From Citrobacter sp. Marseille-Q6884 (GTDB lineage Bacteria; Pseudomonadota; Gammaproteobacteria; Enterobacterales; Enterobacteriaceae): DNA of 64,000 nt. Made by a program: the position numbers and the translations under genes. The stretch covers positions 930,001 through 994,000 of the forward strand of contig NZ_CAMDRE010000002.1 of the NCBI RefSeq assembly GCF_945906775.1. The letters are read 5' to 3'. Below the pieces are notes generated by a model, which was not told the origin of the DNA, did not search any database, and saw nothing but the letters and a program-made list of their open reading frames with translations. Of this stretch, positions 17,307 through 26,921 are shown piece by piece. Each line of letters opens with the position of its first letter. The first letter of the stretch is position 1.

Positions 17307-18668
17307 TCAGTTCTCCAGTTGGTGCAAAATACGATTCACTTTATCAAACGTTTCCTGATATTCCGCATCTTCCTGACTGTCCGCCACAATGCCGCCACCC
17401 GCAGAGCAGTAGATTTGTCCGTCAATCGCGGTCAGTGTGCGGATGGTGATACTGGTATCCATATTGCCGCAAAAGCTCAGATAACCAATGCTGCCGCACC
17501 AGGCGTTTCGTCTTTGTGGCTCCAGTTCATCAATAATTTCCATCGCCCGCACTTTCGGCGCGCCGGTAATGGATCCTCCCGGGAAGGCCGCGCGTAGCAA
17601 ATCTGTGGCGTGTAGCGCTGCGGGCAGCTGCGCGGTGATGGTGCTGACAAGATGGTGCACCGCAGGGAAAGGTTCGACCACGAACAGTTCTGGAACTTTA
17701 ACCGACCCTGGCACGGCAACGCGACCAATATCGTTACGCATCAAATCGACGATCATCAGGTTTTCCGCGCGATCTTTTGGCGAATTAGCCAGCTTTTGCG
17801 CCTGCAGACGATCGGCATCAGGGGCGTCCAGTCTGGGTAACGTCCCTTTTATGGGGCGCGTCTGGATCTGCTGATTTTCTAACTGGATAAAACGTTCCGG
17901 CGAAAGGCTGAGGATCGCACCGTCTTCAAAACGTAAAAATGCGCTGAACGGGGCGCGGTTAGCGTGATTGAGTCGCACAAAGGCTTGCCACTCATCCCCC
18001 TGATAACGCGCCTGAAAGCGCTGGGCAAGGTTAACCTGATAACAGTCGCCGCTGTGCAGGTAGTGCTGCACCTGACGGAACTTTTGCCCGTACTGTTCAC
18101 GGCTCATGTTCGATTGCCATGCTGATGTTAAGGCAAACGGTTCTGCCGGGCGGATTTGCTGCTGTTCCAGCCAGTTCAGGCGAGCCTCAACATCGCCATG
18201 GCTAAGCAGCGAAACGGTTTGCCGCTGGTGATCGACAATCAGAGCCCAGTCGTAAATCCCGACCGCCATATCCGGCAGGGCGATATCCTGTGCGGCTATG
18301 TCCGGGAGAGATTCAAAGCGGCGACCCAGATCGTAACCGAACAGGCCCAGTGCGCCGCCCTGAAAGGGGAAGTCAGGATGGTATTCTGGTTGAATCGCCA
18401 GCGACGTTAGCGCAGAGCGTAGTACCGTCATCGGGTCATCAACGGTATGAGTGATACCGTGGGAGCAGCGCAGAACGGTCTCTTCGCCGCAGGTGACCAG
18501 CGTTGTGATCGGATCAGCAACCAGTATATCAAAGCGATTATGCGGATGATCTGCATGACCAGAATGCAACAGCATCGCCCACGGCAGATGGCTTAAAGTC
18601 GAAAAATAGCGTTCAGCGGCATCCTGACGCCAGGGTAATGTGATTACTGCGGGAGATAACGTCTTCAT
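17307..18668 (-). CDS. pabB: PabB, aminodeoxychorismate synthase component I
   Basis: 453 residues, anthranilate-synthase-I fold. The PIKGT signature (RPIKGTLPR, about 273-281) marks ADC synthase rather than anthranilate synthase; the Lys is the catalytic nucleophile. The C-terminal chorismate-binding signature MVD..RND.GR and the tail SITIRTLTAIDG are present. With PabA it converts chorismate and glutamine to 4-amino-4-deoxychorismate for folate. Followed directly by nudL. Confidence 0.97.
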   Translation of the reverse strand: MKTLSPAVITLPWRQDAAERYFSTLSHLPWAMLLHSGHADHPHNRFDILVADPITTLVTCGEETVLRCSHGITHTVDDPMTVLRSALTSLAIQPEYHPDFPFQGGALGLFGYDLGRRFESLPDIAAQDIALPDMAVGIYDWALIVDHQRQTVSLLSHGDVEARLNWLEQQQIRPAEPFALTSAWQSNMSREQYGQKFRQVQHYLHSGDCYQVNLAQRFQARYQGDEWQAFVRLNHANRAPFSAFLRFEDGAILSLSPERFIQLENQQIQTRPIKGTLPRLDAPDADRLQAQKLANSPKDRAENLMIVDLMRNDIGRVAVPGSVKVPELFVVEPFPAVHHLVSTITAQLPAALHATDLLRAAFPGGSITGAPKVRAMEIIDELEPQRRNAWCGSIGYLSFCGNMDTSITIRTLTAIDGQIYCSAGGGIVADSQEDAEYQETFDKVNRILHQLEN

Positions 18669-18751
18669 CTGTCCTGACTCGTTACTACTCTACTGGCTTA
18701 CTGCCCGGTAGCATGAAATAATTAGCGCTGACAATTTAGCAGGAGTTAACA

Positions 18752-18931
18752 ATGTTTGCAGGTTTACCTTCACTCAGTCATGAGCAGCAGCAAAAAGCGG
18801 TAGAGCGTATTCAGGAACTGATGTCACAAGGGATGAGCAGCGGACAAGCGATTGCTCTGGTTGCTGAAGAGCTACGCGCCACCCATACCGGCGAGCGGAT
18901 CGTGGCGCGTTTTGAAGATGAAGATGAGTAA
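18752..18931 (+). CDS. yoaH: YoaH, UPF0181 small protein
   Basis: 59 residues, ATG with AGGAG eight bases upstream. Mostly helical and amphipathic with an acidic tail (RFEDEDE). Orthologue of E. coli YoaH (UPF0181), function unknown. Divergent from pabB; its stop lies six bases from the convergent yoaB stop. Confidence 0.9.
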
Positions 18932-18937
18932 CGTCGC

Positions 18938-19282
18938 TTACACCGCGGCGATAATCTTTATCTCTACTTTGTATTTTGGATTCATCAGTCCGGCCTGTAC
19001 CGTACAACGAACCGGCGCGTGACCGGCAACAACCCACGCGTCCCAGGCTTTATTCATAGCGGCAAAATCGTTTTTGTCTGCCAGAAAGAGGGTAGCATCA
19101 AGAATACGTGACTTGCTGCTGCCCTGTTTTTCCAGTACCGCATCAATTTGCGCCAGCGTGTTTGCCGTTTGTTCGAACGCGTCGGCATCCAGGTTTTCCG
19201 GCACGCCGGTGTAATACAGCGTGTTGTTATGGATCACTACGTCAGACCAACGTGCTTCGGCATCAATGCGCACAATCGTCAT
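18938..19282 (-). CDS. yoaB: YoaB, RidA-family protein
   Basis: 114 residues, the YjgF/RidA chorismate-mutase-like fold that forms trimers with clefts between subunits. RidA itself hydrolyses reactive enamine/imine intermediates; this YoaB clade keeps the RCTVQAGL arginine region and is a paralogue of uncertain substrate. Same length as E. coli YoaB. Confidence 0.92.
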   Translation of the reverse strand: MTIVRIDAEARWSDVVIHNNTLYYTGVPENLDADAFEQTANTLAQIDAVLEKQGSSKSRILDATLFLADKNDFAAMNKAWDAWVVAGHAPVRCTVQAGLMNPKYKVEIKIIAAV

Positions 19283-19423
19283 AAATCATTCCTTATTTAC
19301 ATTTTTCTTAATGGGCTTCAGATTGCGCCAAGACTGCCATAATGTTGCGCCCACGTCACCTCTTCAACTGGCGAAAGACCCGCTGGCCTGACATAATCCC
19401 TGTTCAAATGAACAGGGGGTAGT

Positions 19424-21334
19424 GTGACGGACGATTTTGCAGCAGACGGTCAGTTGGCTAAAGCGATACCGGGTTTTAAACCGCGTGAACCACAACGACA
19501 GATGGCCGTAGCCGTCGCGCATGCCATTGAAAAATCACAACCGCTTGTGGTGGAAGCCGGAACCGGAACAGGGAAAACCTACGCTTATCTTGCGCCTGCG
19601 CTGCGCGCCGGGAAGAAAGTGATCATCTCTACGGGGTCAAAAGCGCTGCAGGATCAGCTCTACAGCCGCGATTTGCCGACCGTGGCGAAAGCGCTGGAAT
19701 TTACCGGCAAACTGGCCTTGCTGAAAGGGCGCTCTAACTACCTCTGTCTGGAACGCCTTGAGCAACAGGCGTTAGCGGGAGGCGACCTGCCGGTTCAAAC
19801 CTTAAGCGATGTTATCCTGCTACGCTCGTGGTCCAATCAAACACAGGATGGCGACATCAGCACCTGTGTCAGCGTGGCGGAAGATTCGCAGGCGTGGCCG
19901 CTGGTGACCAGCACTAACGACAACTGTCTTGGCAGCGACTGCCCACTGTATAAAGAGTGCTTTGTGGTCAAAGCGCGTAAAAAAGCGATGGATGCCGATG
20001 TGGTCGTGGTCAACCACCATCTGTTTCTCGCTGATATGGTGGTGAAAGAGAGCGGGTTCGGTGAACTGATCCCCGAAGCTGATGTGATGATCTTCGATGA
20101 AGCCCATCAGCTACCGGATATCGCCAGCCAGTATTTCGGTCAATCGCTTTCCAGCCGCCAACTGCTTGATCTGGCAAAAGACATTACCATTGCGTATCGC
20201 ACCGAGCTTAAAGACACCCAGCAATTGCAAAAATGCGCCGACCGGCTTGCGCAAAGCGCGCAGGATTTTCGCCTGCAATTGGGCGAACCGGGTTATCGCG
20301 GAAACCTGCGGGAGTTGCTGGCCGATCAACGTGTTCAGCGGGCATTGTTACTGCTCGATGATACGCTGGAGTTGTGCTACGACGTGGCGAAATTGTCGCT
20401 GGGGCGTTCGGCGCTGCTGGATGCTGCGTTTGAGCGCGCCACGCTCTATCGCGCCCGCTTGAAACGCCTGAAAGAGATTAACCAGCCTGGATTCAGTTAC
20501 TGGTATGAATGCACCTCGCGTCATTTCACTCTGGCGCTGACGCCGCTCACCGTTGCGGATAAATTCAAAGAGGTGATGGAACAAAAGCCTGGCTGCTGGA
20601 TTTTTACCTCCGCCACGCTGTCGGTTAACGACGATCTCCATCACTTCACGGCGCGGCTGGGCATTGAGCAGGCCGAATCAATGCTGCTACCCAGCCCCTT
20701 TGACTACACGCGCCAGGCACTCCTGTGCGTTCCGCGCAATTTACCGCAAACCAATCAGCCGGGCGCGGCGCGTCAGTTGGCATCCATGCTGCGGCCGATT
20801 ATCGAGGCGAACAATGGTCGCTGCTTTATGCTCTGCACCTCGCATGCCATGATGCGCGATCTTGCTGAGCAGTTTCGCGCCACCATGACGCTCCCCGTAC
20901 TGCTGCAGGGAGAGACCAGTAAAGGACAACTGTTACAGCAGTTTGTTAACGCGGGAAATGCCTTACTGGTCGCAACCAGCAGCTTCTGGGAAGGGGTAGA
21001 CGTGCGTGGCGATACGCTGTCGCTGGTCATTATCGACAAGCTGCCGTTTACCTCGCCGGACGATCCGCTACTCAAAGCGCGCATGGAAGACTGCCGCCTG
21101 CGCGGGGGCGATCCTTTTGATGAAGTCCAGCTCCCGGATGCAGTGATTACGCTGAAACAGGGCGTGGGTCGTCTGATACGCGACGCGGACGATCGCGGTG
21201 TGCTGGTGATTTGCGACAACCGTCTGGTCATGCGTCCCTATGGCGCGACCTTCCTGGCAAGCCTGCCGCCTGCGCCCCGAACCCGTGACATTGCCCGTGC
21301 CGTTCGATTCCTTGCAATACCAACGGCTGAGTAA
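19424..21334 (+). CDS. yoaA: YoaA, DinG/XPD-like ATP-dependent helicase
   Basis: 636 residues, GTG start after AGGGGG. Superfamily 2 helicase: Walker A EAGTGTGKT (Lys51), DEAH box (225-228), an Fe-S cluster region with Cys108, Cys168, Cys173 and Cys179, and C-terminal motif V/VI QGVGRLIRDADDRG. In E. coli YoaA binds the HolC (chi) subunit of DNA polymerase III and aids repair of stalled forks, giving tolerance to AZT. About 58 bp upstream of tsaB on the same strand. Confidence 0.95.
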   Translation: MTDDFAADGQLAKAIPGFKPREPQRQMAVAVAHAIEKSQPLVVEAGTGTGKTYAYLAPALRAGKKVIISTGSKALQDQLYSRDLPTVAKALEFTGKLALLKGRSNYLCLERLEQQALAGGDLPVQTLSDVILLRSWSNQTQDGDISTCVSVAEDSQAWPLVTSTNDNCLGSDCPLYKECFVVKARKKAMDADVVVVNHHLFLADMVVKESGFGELIPEADVMIFDEAHQLPDIASQYFGQSLSSRQLLDLAKDITIAYRTELKDTQQLQKCADRLAQSAQDFRLQLGEPGYRGNLRELLADQRVQRALLLLDDTLELCYDVAKLSLGRSALLDAAFERATLYRARLKRLKEINQPGFSYWYECTSRHFTLALTPLTVADKFKEVMEQKPGCWIFTSATLSVNDDLHHFTARLGIEQAESMLLPSPFDYTRQALLCVPRNLPQTNQPGAARQLASMLRPIIEANNGRCFMLCTSHAMMRDLAEQFRATMTLPVLLQGETSKGQLLQQFVNAGNALLVATSSFWEGVDVRGDTLSLVIIDKLPFTSPDDPLLKARMEDCRLRGGDPFDEVQLPDAVITLKQGVGRLIRDADDRGVLVICDNRLVMRPYGATFLASLPPAPRTRDIARAVRFLAIPTAE

Positions 21335-21392
21335 TTTGTGATGGAGTGTGGTAAGATGCGCGCCAAATTTATTGACCTGATCACGAAGACCC

Positions 21393-22088
21393 ATGCGAAT
21401 TCTGGCTATTGATACCGCCACAGAGGCGTGCTCCGTTGCCCTGTGGAATGACGGTAATATCAAGGCTCATTTCGAGCTTTGCCCACGAGAACATACCCAA
21501 CGAATCCTGCCGATGGTTGAGGATATCCTCGCCGCTGGCGACATCACGTTAACTGACATTGACGCGCTGGCGTTCGGGCGCGGTCCCGGCAGTTTTACCG
21601 GCGTACGCATTGGCATTGGCATCGCTCAGGGGCTGGCGTTAGGCGCGGATTTACCCATGATCGGTGTGTCTACGCTGGCGACCATGGCGCAGGGAGCCTG
21701 GCGTAAAACCGGCGCGACGCGCGTACTGGCGGCGATTGATGCGCGTATGGGGGAAGTTTACTGGGCCGAATATCAGCGTGATGAAAATGGCATCTGGCAC
21801 GGCGAAGAAACGGAAGCGGTGTTAACACCGGAACAGGCGCATGAGCGCATGTTGCAACTTTCCGGTGACTGGGTGACGGTCGGAACGGGCTGGCCGGCAT
21901 GGACTGAACTCGGCAAAGACAGTGGTCTGACGCTGGTTGATGGCGACGTGCTGCTTCCGGCGGCTGAAGATATGCTGCCGATTGCCACACACATGTTGGC
22001 TGCCGGTAAGACGGTTGCAGTGGAACAGGCTGAGCCGGTTTATTTACGTAACACCGTGGCGTGGAAGAAACTTCCCGGTAAAGAATGA
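21393..22088 (+). CDS. tsaB: TsaB, tRNA t6A37 biosynthesis scaffold
   Basis: 231 residues, ASKHA-like fold starting MRILAIDTATEACSVAL, with LAFGRGPGSFTGVRIGIG in the N-terminal lobe. TsaB pairs with TsaD and TsaE to transfer threonylcarbamoyl to A37 of ANN-decoding tRNAs; it is essential in E. coli. TsaB has no complete ATP site of its own. Followed after 95 bp by yeaY. Confidence 0.97.
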   Translation: MRILAIDTATEACSVALWNDGNIKAHFELCPREHTQRILPMVEDILAAGDITLTDIDALAFGRGPGSFTGVRIGIGIAQGLALGADLPMIGVSTLATMAQGAWRKTGATRVLAAIDARMGEVYWAEYQRDENGIWHGEETEAVLTPEQAHERMLQLSGDWVTVGTGWPAWTELGKDSGLTLVDGDVLLPAAEDMLPIATHMLAAGKTVAVEQAEPVYLRNTVAWKKLPGKE

Positions 22089-22183
22089 ATCTTAGTAGTA
22101 AATACCCTGATGAAGATGAATTGCAGATCATGTATGCAGTTTGAACATTACAGGGGCTGGCGCTGAGAAAAGGGAGTCGCAAC

Positions 22184-22768
22184 ATGGCGGTTCAAAAACA
22201 GGTAATAAGGGGCGTGCTGGCAGGCGCACTGGCGTTAATGCTGAGCGGTTGCGTCACTATCCCGGATGCGATTAAAGGTTCAAGCCCAACGCCACAGCAG
22301 GATCTGGTCCGGGTGATGAATGCGCCGCAATTGTATGTCGGACAAGAAGCGCGTTTTGGCGGCAAGGTGGTGGATATTCAGAACCAGCAAGGGAAGTCCC
22401 GCCTGGAGATTGCGACTGTCCCCCTCGACAGTGGGGCGCGACCCGTACTGGGTGAAGCCTCACGCGGCAGAATTTATGCTGATGTAAACGGCTTCCTCGA
22501 TCCGGTTGATTTCCGTGGGCAGCTGGTCACCGTCGTCGGGCCGATTAGCGGCACCGTGGACGGTAAAATCGGCAGTACGCCATATAAGTTCATGCTGATG
22601 CAGGTAACCGGTTATAAACGCTGGCATATTACTCAGCAGATTGTCATGCCTCCTCAGCCTATCGACCCCTGGTTCTACGGCGCGCGCGGCTGGCCTTACG
22701 GTGGCTACGGCGGATGGGGATGGTACAATCCCGGTCCCGCGCAGGTTCAGACAATAGTAACTGAGTAA
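22184..22768 (+). CDS. yeaY: YeaY, Slp-family outer-membrane lipoprotein
   Basis: 194 residues. Lipoprotein signal peptide with lipobox LMLSGC, lipidated at Cys23; Val at +2 rather than Asp predicts outer-membrane sorting. The Slp domain runs to about 160 and the C-terminus is Gly/Trp/Tyr-rich. In E. coli yeaY belongs to the sigmaE-associated group and is related to the starvation lipoprotein Slp. Function not established. Confidence 0.93.
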   Translation: MAVQKQVIRGVLAGALALMLSGCVTIPDAIKGSSPTPQQDLVRVMNAPQLYVGQEARFGGKVVDIQNQQGKSRLEIATVPLDSGARPVLGEASRGRIYADVNGFLDPVDFRGQLVTVVGPISGTVDGKIGSTPYKFMLMQVTGYKRWHITQQIVMPPQPIDPWFYGARGWPYGGYGGWGWYNPGPAQVQTIVTE

Positions 22769-22788
22769 CTCTTTGTTTTATCTGTAAA

Positions 22789-22815
22789 AGAAACAGCGGC
22801 CAGTCCGCTGTTTCT
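22789..22815 (+). terminator. Hairpin 3' of yeaY
   Basis: An eleven-base-pair perfect stem (AGAAACAGCGG with CCGCTGTTTCT) around five bases, followed by only a short T-containing tract. A plausible but not classical terminator. Confidence 0.6.
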
Positions 22816-22844
22816 GCATTAACGTGGATATAAAAAAAATAAAT

Positions 22845-22860
22845 AGTGACGTGCTTCGCA
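22845..22860 (+). promoter_or_regulatory. Candidate CRP site of fadD
   Basis: AGTGA-CGTGCT-TCGCA matches the CRP half-sites TGTGA-N6-TCACA at four of five positions each. fadD is cAMP-CRP activated in E. coli. Confidence 0.5.
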
Positions 22861-22883
22861 ACCTTGTCGTTGTGTAATAAACA

Positions 22884-22900
22884 AACTGGTACGCTGAGTT
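22884..22900 (+). promoter_or_regulatory. FadR operator of fadD
   Basis: AACTGGTACGCTGAGTT closely follows the FadR operator of E. coli fadD (AGCTGGTATGATGAGTT). It sits 73 bases before the TTG start. fadR itself is in this window at 40 kb. Confidence 0.72.
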
Positions 22901-22972
22901 AATATTATGTTAACAGTTTGTTTATTGCCTGGGGTTGTGATGACGACAAATACGCATTTTAGAGGTGATGTA

Positions 22973-24658
22973 TTGAAAAAGGTTTGGCTTAACCGTTATC
23001 CCGAGGGTGTGCCCGCGGAGATCAATCCTGACCGTTATCAATCCCTGGTGGAACTCTTTGAACACTCCGTAAGACGCTATGCCGATCAGCCTGCGTTTGT
23101 GAATATGGGGGAGGTGATGACCTTCCGCAAACTGGAGGAACGCAGTCGGGCATTTGCGGCGTACTTGCAACAAGGTCTCGGGCTGAAAAAGGGCGATCGC
23201 GTCGCGTTGATGATGCCGAACCTGCTGCAGTATCCGGTAGCGTTGTTTGGCATTCTGCGTGCCGGAATGATAGTCGTGAACGTTAACCCGCTGTATACGC
23301 CGCGAGAGCTGGAACATCAGCTTAATGACAGCGGTGCAGCGGCGATCGTGATCGTTTCCAACTTTGCCCACACGCTGGAGAAAGTGGTCGATAAGACGTC
23401 GGTGCAACACGTGATCCTGACGCGAATGGGCGATCAACTCTCTACCGCCAAAGGCACGCTGGTGAACTTTGTCGTGAAGTACATCAAGCGTCTGGTGCCG
23501 AAATATCACCTGCCTGATGCCATCTCCTTCCGTAGCGCATTGCAACATGGCTATCGCATGCAGTATGTGAAGCCGGAAGTGGTATCAGAGGATCTGGCCT
23601 TTCTGCAATATACCGGCGGAACAACCGGTGTGGCGAAAGGGGCTATGCTTACGCACCGCAATATGCTGGCTAACCTTGAACAGGTAAATGCCACATACGG
23701 TCCGCTGCTACATCCTGGGAAAGAGCTGGTGGTGACGGCGCTGCCGCTGTATCACATCTTCGCGTTGACGATGAACTGCCTGCTGTTTATTGAACTGGGC
23801 GGTCAGAACTTGCTGATCACCAACCCACGCGATATTCCGGGTCTGGTGAAAGAGTTGGCAAAATACCCGTTTACCGCGATGACCGGCGTCAACACGCTGT
23901 TTAACGCGTTGCTGAATAACAAAGAGTTCCAGCAACTGGACTTTTCATCTCTGCATCTTTCGGCGGGCGGTGGTATGCCTGTTCAGCAGGCGGTGGCAGA
24001 ACGTTGGGTGAAGCTGACCGGGCAGTATCTGCTGGAAGGTTACGGTCTGACCGAATGTGCGCCGCTGGTGAGCGTCAACCCTCATGATATCGACTATCAC
24101 AGCGGCAGTATCGGCCTGCCGGTTCCCTCCACCGAGGTTAAACTGGTGGATGATGACGATAACGAAGTCCCGCCGGGAGAGCCGGGCGAGCTGTGCGTGA
24201 AGGGGCCGCAAGTGATGCTGGGGTACTGGCAGCGACCGGATGCGACCGATGAAATTGTTAAGGATGGCTGGTTGCACACCGGAGACATTGCGGTGATGGA
24301 CGATGAAGGCTTCCTGCGTATTGTCGATCGTAAAAAAGACATGATCCTGGTCTCAGGTTTTAACGTCTACCCGAACGAAATTGAAGATGTGGTGATGCAA
24401 CATACCGGCGTGCAGGAAGTGGCCGCGGTTGGTGTACCGTCAGGCAGCAGCGGTGAAGCGGTGAAGATCTTTGTTGTGAAAAAAGATCCCTCGTTAACAG
24501 AGGAAGCGCTGGTGACCTTTTGTCGTCGTCATCTGACGGGGTATAAAGTGCCGAAGCTGGTGGAATTTCGCGATGAGTTGCCAAAATCTAACGTTGGCAA
24601 AATTTTGCGACGAGAATTACGTGACGAAGCGCGTGCCAAAGTGGACAATAAAGGCTGA
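22973..24658 (+). CDS. fadD: FadD, long-chain fatty-acyl-CoA synthetase
   Basis: 561 residues from a TTG start, the E. coli length and start; AGAGG lies upstream. An in-frame extension of 22 codons would overlap the promoter region and is rejected. AMP-binding motif YTGGTTGVAKGAM (about 213-225) and the FACS signature around DGWLHTGDIAVMDDEGFLRI (about 430-450). It activates exogenous long-chain fatty acids to acyl-CoA with ATP at the inner membrane, coupling uptake by FadL to beta-oxidation. Repressed by FadR, activated by CRP. Confidence 0.97.
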   Translation: MKKVWLNRYPEGVPAEINPDRYQSLVELFEHSVRRYADQPAFVNMGEVMTFRKLEERSRAFAAYLQQGLGLKKGDRVALMMPNLLQYPVALFGILRAGMIVVNVNPLYTPRELEHQLNDSGAAAIVIVSNFAHTLEKVVDKTSVQHVILTRMGDQLSTAKGTLVNFVVKYIKRLVPKYHLPDAISFRSALQHGYRMQYVKPEVVSEDLAFLQYTGGTTGVAKGAMLTHRNMLANLEQVNATYGPLLHPGKELVVTALPLYHIFALTMNCLLFIELGGQNLLITNPRDIPGLVKELAKYPFTAMTGVNTLFNALLNNKEFQQLDFSSLHLSAGGGMPVQQAVAERWVKLTGQYLLEGYGLTECAPLVSVNPHDIDYHSGSIGLPVPSTEVKLVDDDDNEVPPGEPGELCVKGPQVMLGYWQRPDATDEIVKDGWLHTGDIAVMDDEGFLRIVDRKKDMILVSGFNVYPNEIEDVVMQHTGVQEVAAVGVPSGSSGEAVKIFVVKKDPSLTEEALVTFCRRHLTGYKVPKLVEFRDELPKSNVGKILRRELRDEARAKVDNKG

Positions 24659-24681
24659 GCGTTAAGTCCGTCATCAGAAAG

Positions 24682-24706
24682 CGCCGGTTAATCCGGCGTT
24701 TTTTTT
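24682..24706 (+). terminator. fadD terminator whose U run lies in the rnd leader
   Basis: A CGCCGG / CCGGCG stem around TTAAT is followed by eight T residues (24699-24706). rnd starts 24 bases later. In E. coli a run of eight U upstream of the rnd ribosome site is required for rnd translation; the same element is kept here. Confidence 0.85.
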
Positions 24707-24730
24707 GGCGCAAACCGAAGAGAATATGAT

Positions 24731-25858
24731 TTGAATTACCAAATGATCACCACGGACGATGCACTGGCAAGCTTGTGCGAAGCCGTTCGTGCCTTCCCGG
24801 CCATTGCCCTGGACACAGAGTTCGTCCGTACTCGCACCTATTATCCGCAGTTGGGACTGATCCAGCTGTTTGATGGCGAACACCTGGCGCTTATCGATCC
24901 GCTCGGTATCACCGACTGGTCGCCGCTGAAGGCCATTTTGCAGGACACGGCCATCACCAAGTTTCTGCATGCGGGAAGCGAAGATCTGGAAGTGTTCCTC
25001 AATACCTTTGGTGAGATCCCACAGCCGTTAATCGATACTCAAATTCTGGCCGCGTTTTGCGGGCGTCCACTGTCATGGGGATTTGCCTCGATGGTGGAAG
25101 AGTATACGGGCGTGGCGCTGGATAAAAGTGAATCCCGCACAGACTGGTTGGCGCGTCCATTAACGGAACGTCAGTGTGAGTATGCGGCGGCGGATGTCTG
25201 GTATTTATTACCGATCACCACAAAGCTGATGGCGGAAACGGAGGCCTCCGGCTGGCTGTCTGCTGCGCTGGACGAGTGTCGTTTAATGCAGCAGCGTCGT
25301 CAGGAAGTTCTGGCGCCTGAGGATGCCTGGCGTGATATCACCAACGCCTGGCAACTGCGTACTCGTCAGCTTGCCTGCCTGCAATTGCTCGCCGACTGGC
25401 GACTGCGTAAAGCGCGTGAACGCGATCTGGCGGTCAACTTTGTGGTTCGTGAAGAGCACCTGTGGTCGGTTGCGCGTTATATGCCTGGCAGTCTGGGCGA
25501 ACTGGACAGCCTGGGGCTTTCCGGCAGTGAAATTCGTTTTCACGGTAAAACGCTGATTTCGCTGGTGGAAAAGGCGCAGGCACTACCGGAAGAATCCCTG
25601 CCGGAACCGCTGCTGAATCTGATGGATATGCCCGGGTATCGCAAAGCATTCAAGGCCATTAAGGCACTGGTTGCAGAGGTGAGTGCGGAACACAATCTTA
25701 GCGTTGAGCTACTGGCTTCGCGTCGTCAGATTAACCAGTTGCTGAACTGGCACTGGAAATTAAAGCCGCAGGCGTCCCTGCCAGAACTGATTTCCGGTTG
25801 GCGTGGTGAACTGATGGCCGAGCGGCTCAACGCGCTGCTGCTGGAATATCCGCAGTAA
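24731..25858 (+). CDS. rnd: Rnd, ribonuclease D
   Basis: 375 residues, TTG start as in E. coli. DEDDy exonuclease domain (about 1-170): Asp28 and Glu30 in LDTEF, the Asp of GSEDLEVF, and Tyr/Asp of CEYAAADVWYL. Two HRDC domains follow (about 210-290 and 295-370). It trims tRNA 3' precursor ends in the cytoplasm. Poor start codon, no strong Shine-Dalgarno and an upstream U8 run point to the known U-tract-dependent translation. Confidence 0.97.
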   Translation: MNYQMITTDDALASLCEAVRAFPAIALDTEFVRTRTYYPQLGLIQLFDGEHLALIDPLGITDWSPLKAILQDTAITKFLHAGSEDLEVFLNTFGEIPQPLIDTQILAAFCGRPLSWGFASMVEEYTGVALDKSESRTDWLARPLTERQCEYAAADVWYLLPITTKLMAETEASGWLSAALDECRLMQQRRQEVLAPEDAWRDITNAWQLRTRQLACLQLLADWRLRKARERDLAVNFVVREEHLWSVARYMPGSLGELDSLGLSGSEIRFHGKTLISLVEKAQALPEESLPEPLLNLMDMPGYRKAFKAIKALVAEVSAEHNLSVELLASRRQINQLLNWHWKLKPQASLPELISGWRGELMAERLNALLLEYPQ

Positions 25859-25866
25859 GTCTCCCG

Positions 25867-25889
25867 TCAGGCCGGGCAACCCGGCCTGA
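25867..25889. terminator. Hairpin between convergent rnd and yeaX
   Basis: A ten-base-pair perfect stem TCAGGCCGGG / CCCGGCCTGA around CAA, 8 bp after the rnd stop. No long T run on either side. Confidence 0.55.
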
Positions 25890-25895
25890 TAAATT

Positions 25896-26861
25896 CTACA
25901 AATCAAGCACCAGACGCTTGCCTTTGGCGCGCGAACAGCAGATCAGCATACTTTGCTGGCTGGCTTTTTCGTCGTCGCTGAAGTATTGATCGCGGTGATC
26001 GGCTTCCCCTTCAAGAATGGTCGTTTCGCAGGTTCCACATACGCCTTCACGGCACAGACATTCAACTTTCGCCGCTTTGTTATTTTCAATCACCTGCAAA
26101 ATGGTCATCTCTTCCGGGACGATAAATTCACGTCCTGAACGAGCCAGCACCAGCGTAAATGCCTCGCCGCTCTTATCTTCGACGGCAAATTGTTCAAAGT
26201 GCAAGGTATCGTTATCCAGTCCATGGCGGCTGGCCTCATTTCTGACAGCATCGTTCAGTGCGGCAGGACCACAGGTATAGATATGCGTACCGGGCTCAAC
26301 ATCGGCCAACAGCCGCGCTAAATCGAGGCGGGTTCCTTCGGTCGAGAGATGCAGATGAATGCGATCGGCACTGACGTGTTGCGTCATTTCAGCATAAAAC
26401 GCGCAGTTTTTCTGACTGGGAGAGCAGTAATGCAGTTGCCAGTCAGCGTGTGATTGTTCCAGTTCAGGGATCTGAGATAAGAAGGGCGTGATGCCAATCC
26501 CCCCTGCAATCAGGATATGTTTGCGCGCCTGAGGTGCGAGGGCAAAAAGATTGTTTGGTGTGGAGATCGTCAGTGTATCGCCGGGCTTGACGCTCTGGTG
26601 CAGGAAACGTGAACCGCCTTTGGAATCTTCCTCCAGACGTACGGCAATTTGATAATGGTTTGTGTCCAGTGGAGAACTCATCAGCGAATAAGCATTACTG
26701 TAGCTGTTTGCGCCATCCTGCATCTGCACGATAATATGGCTGCCACCACTGAATGCAGGCAACGGGGCACCCGTAGCGGCCGTAAAAGTGAAACGTTTTA
26801 CATGAGCGGTGATGGTTTCAATCTGACTGACCCGGACTTCATGCATTTGATATTCAGACAT
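25896..26861 (-). CDS. yeaX: YeaX (CntB), carnitine monooxygenase reductase
   Basis: 321 residues. FAD/FMN-binding and NAD(P)-binding ferredoxin-reductase domains (about 10-225; HILIAGGIGITPFLSQI is the nucleotide motif) and a C-terminal plant-type [2Fe-2S] domain with CLCREGVCGTC and a fourth Cys in LICCSRA. It passes electrons from NAD(P)H to the Rieske oxygenase YeaW/CntA, which splits carnitine to trimethylamine and malic semialdehyde. Last gene of the leftward operon, 60 bp after the aldehyde dehydrogenase; AAGGGAG precedes ATG. Confidence 0.94.
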   Translation of the reverse strand: MSEYQMHEVRVSQIETITAHVKRFTFTAATGAPLPAFSGGSHIIVQMQDGANSYSNAYSLMSSPLDTNHYQIAVRLEEDSKGGSRFLHQSVKPGDTLTISTPNNLFALAPQARKHILIAGGIGITPFLSQIPELEQSHADWQLHYCSPSQKNCAFYAEMTQHVSADRIHLHLSTEGTRLDLARLLADVEPGTHIYTCGPAALNDAVRNEASRHGLDNDTLHFEQFAVEDKSGEAFTLVLARSGREFIVPEEMTILQVIENNKAAKVECLCREGVCGTCETTILEGEADHRDQYFSDDEKASQQSMLICCSRAKGKRLVLDL

Positions 26862-26921
26862 CGCGGTACTCCCTTAAAAATCTGTCCGGCGCGGGGACAT
26901 TTTCCGCGCCGGAATCTGTCG

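Noticed and set aside
22907..22972. Upstream extension of fadD
   Set aside because: It begins close to the FadR operator and would extend into the likely promoter region; the TTG at 22973 with AGAGG is the E. coli start and gives the right length.
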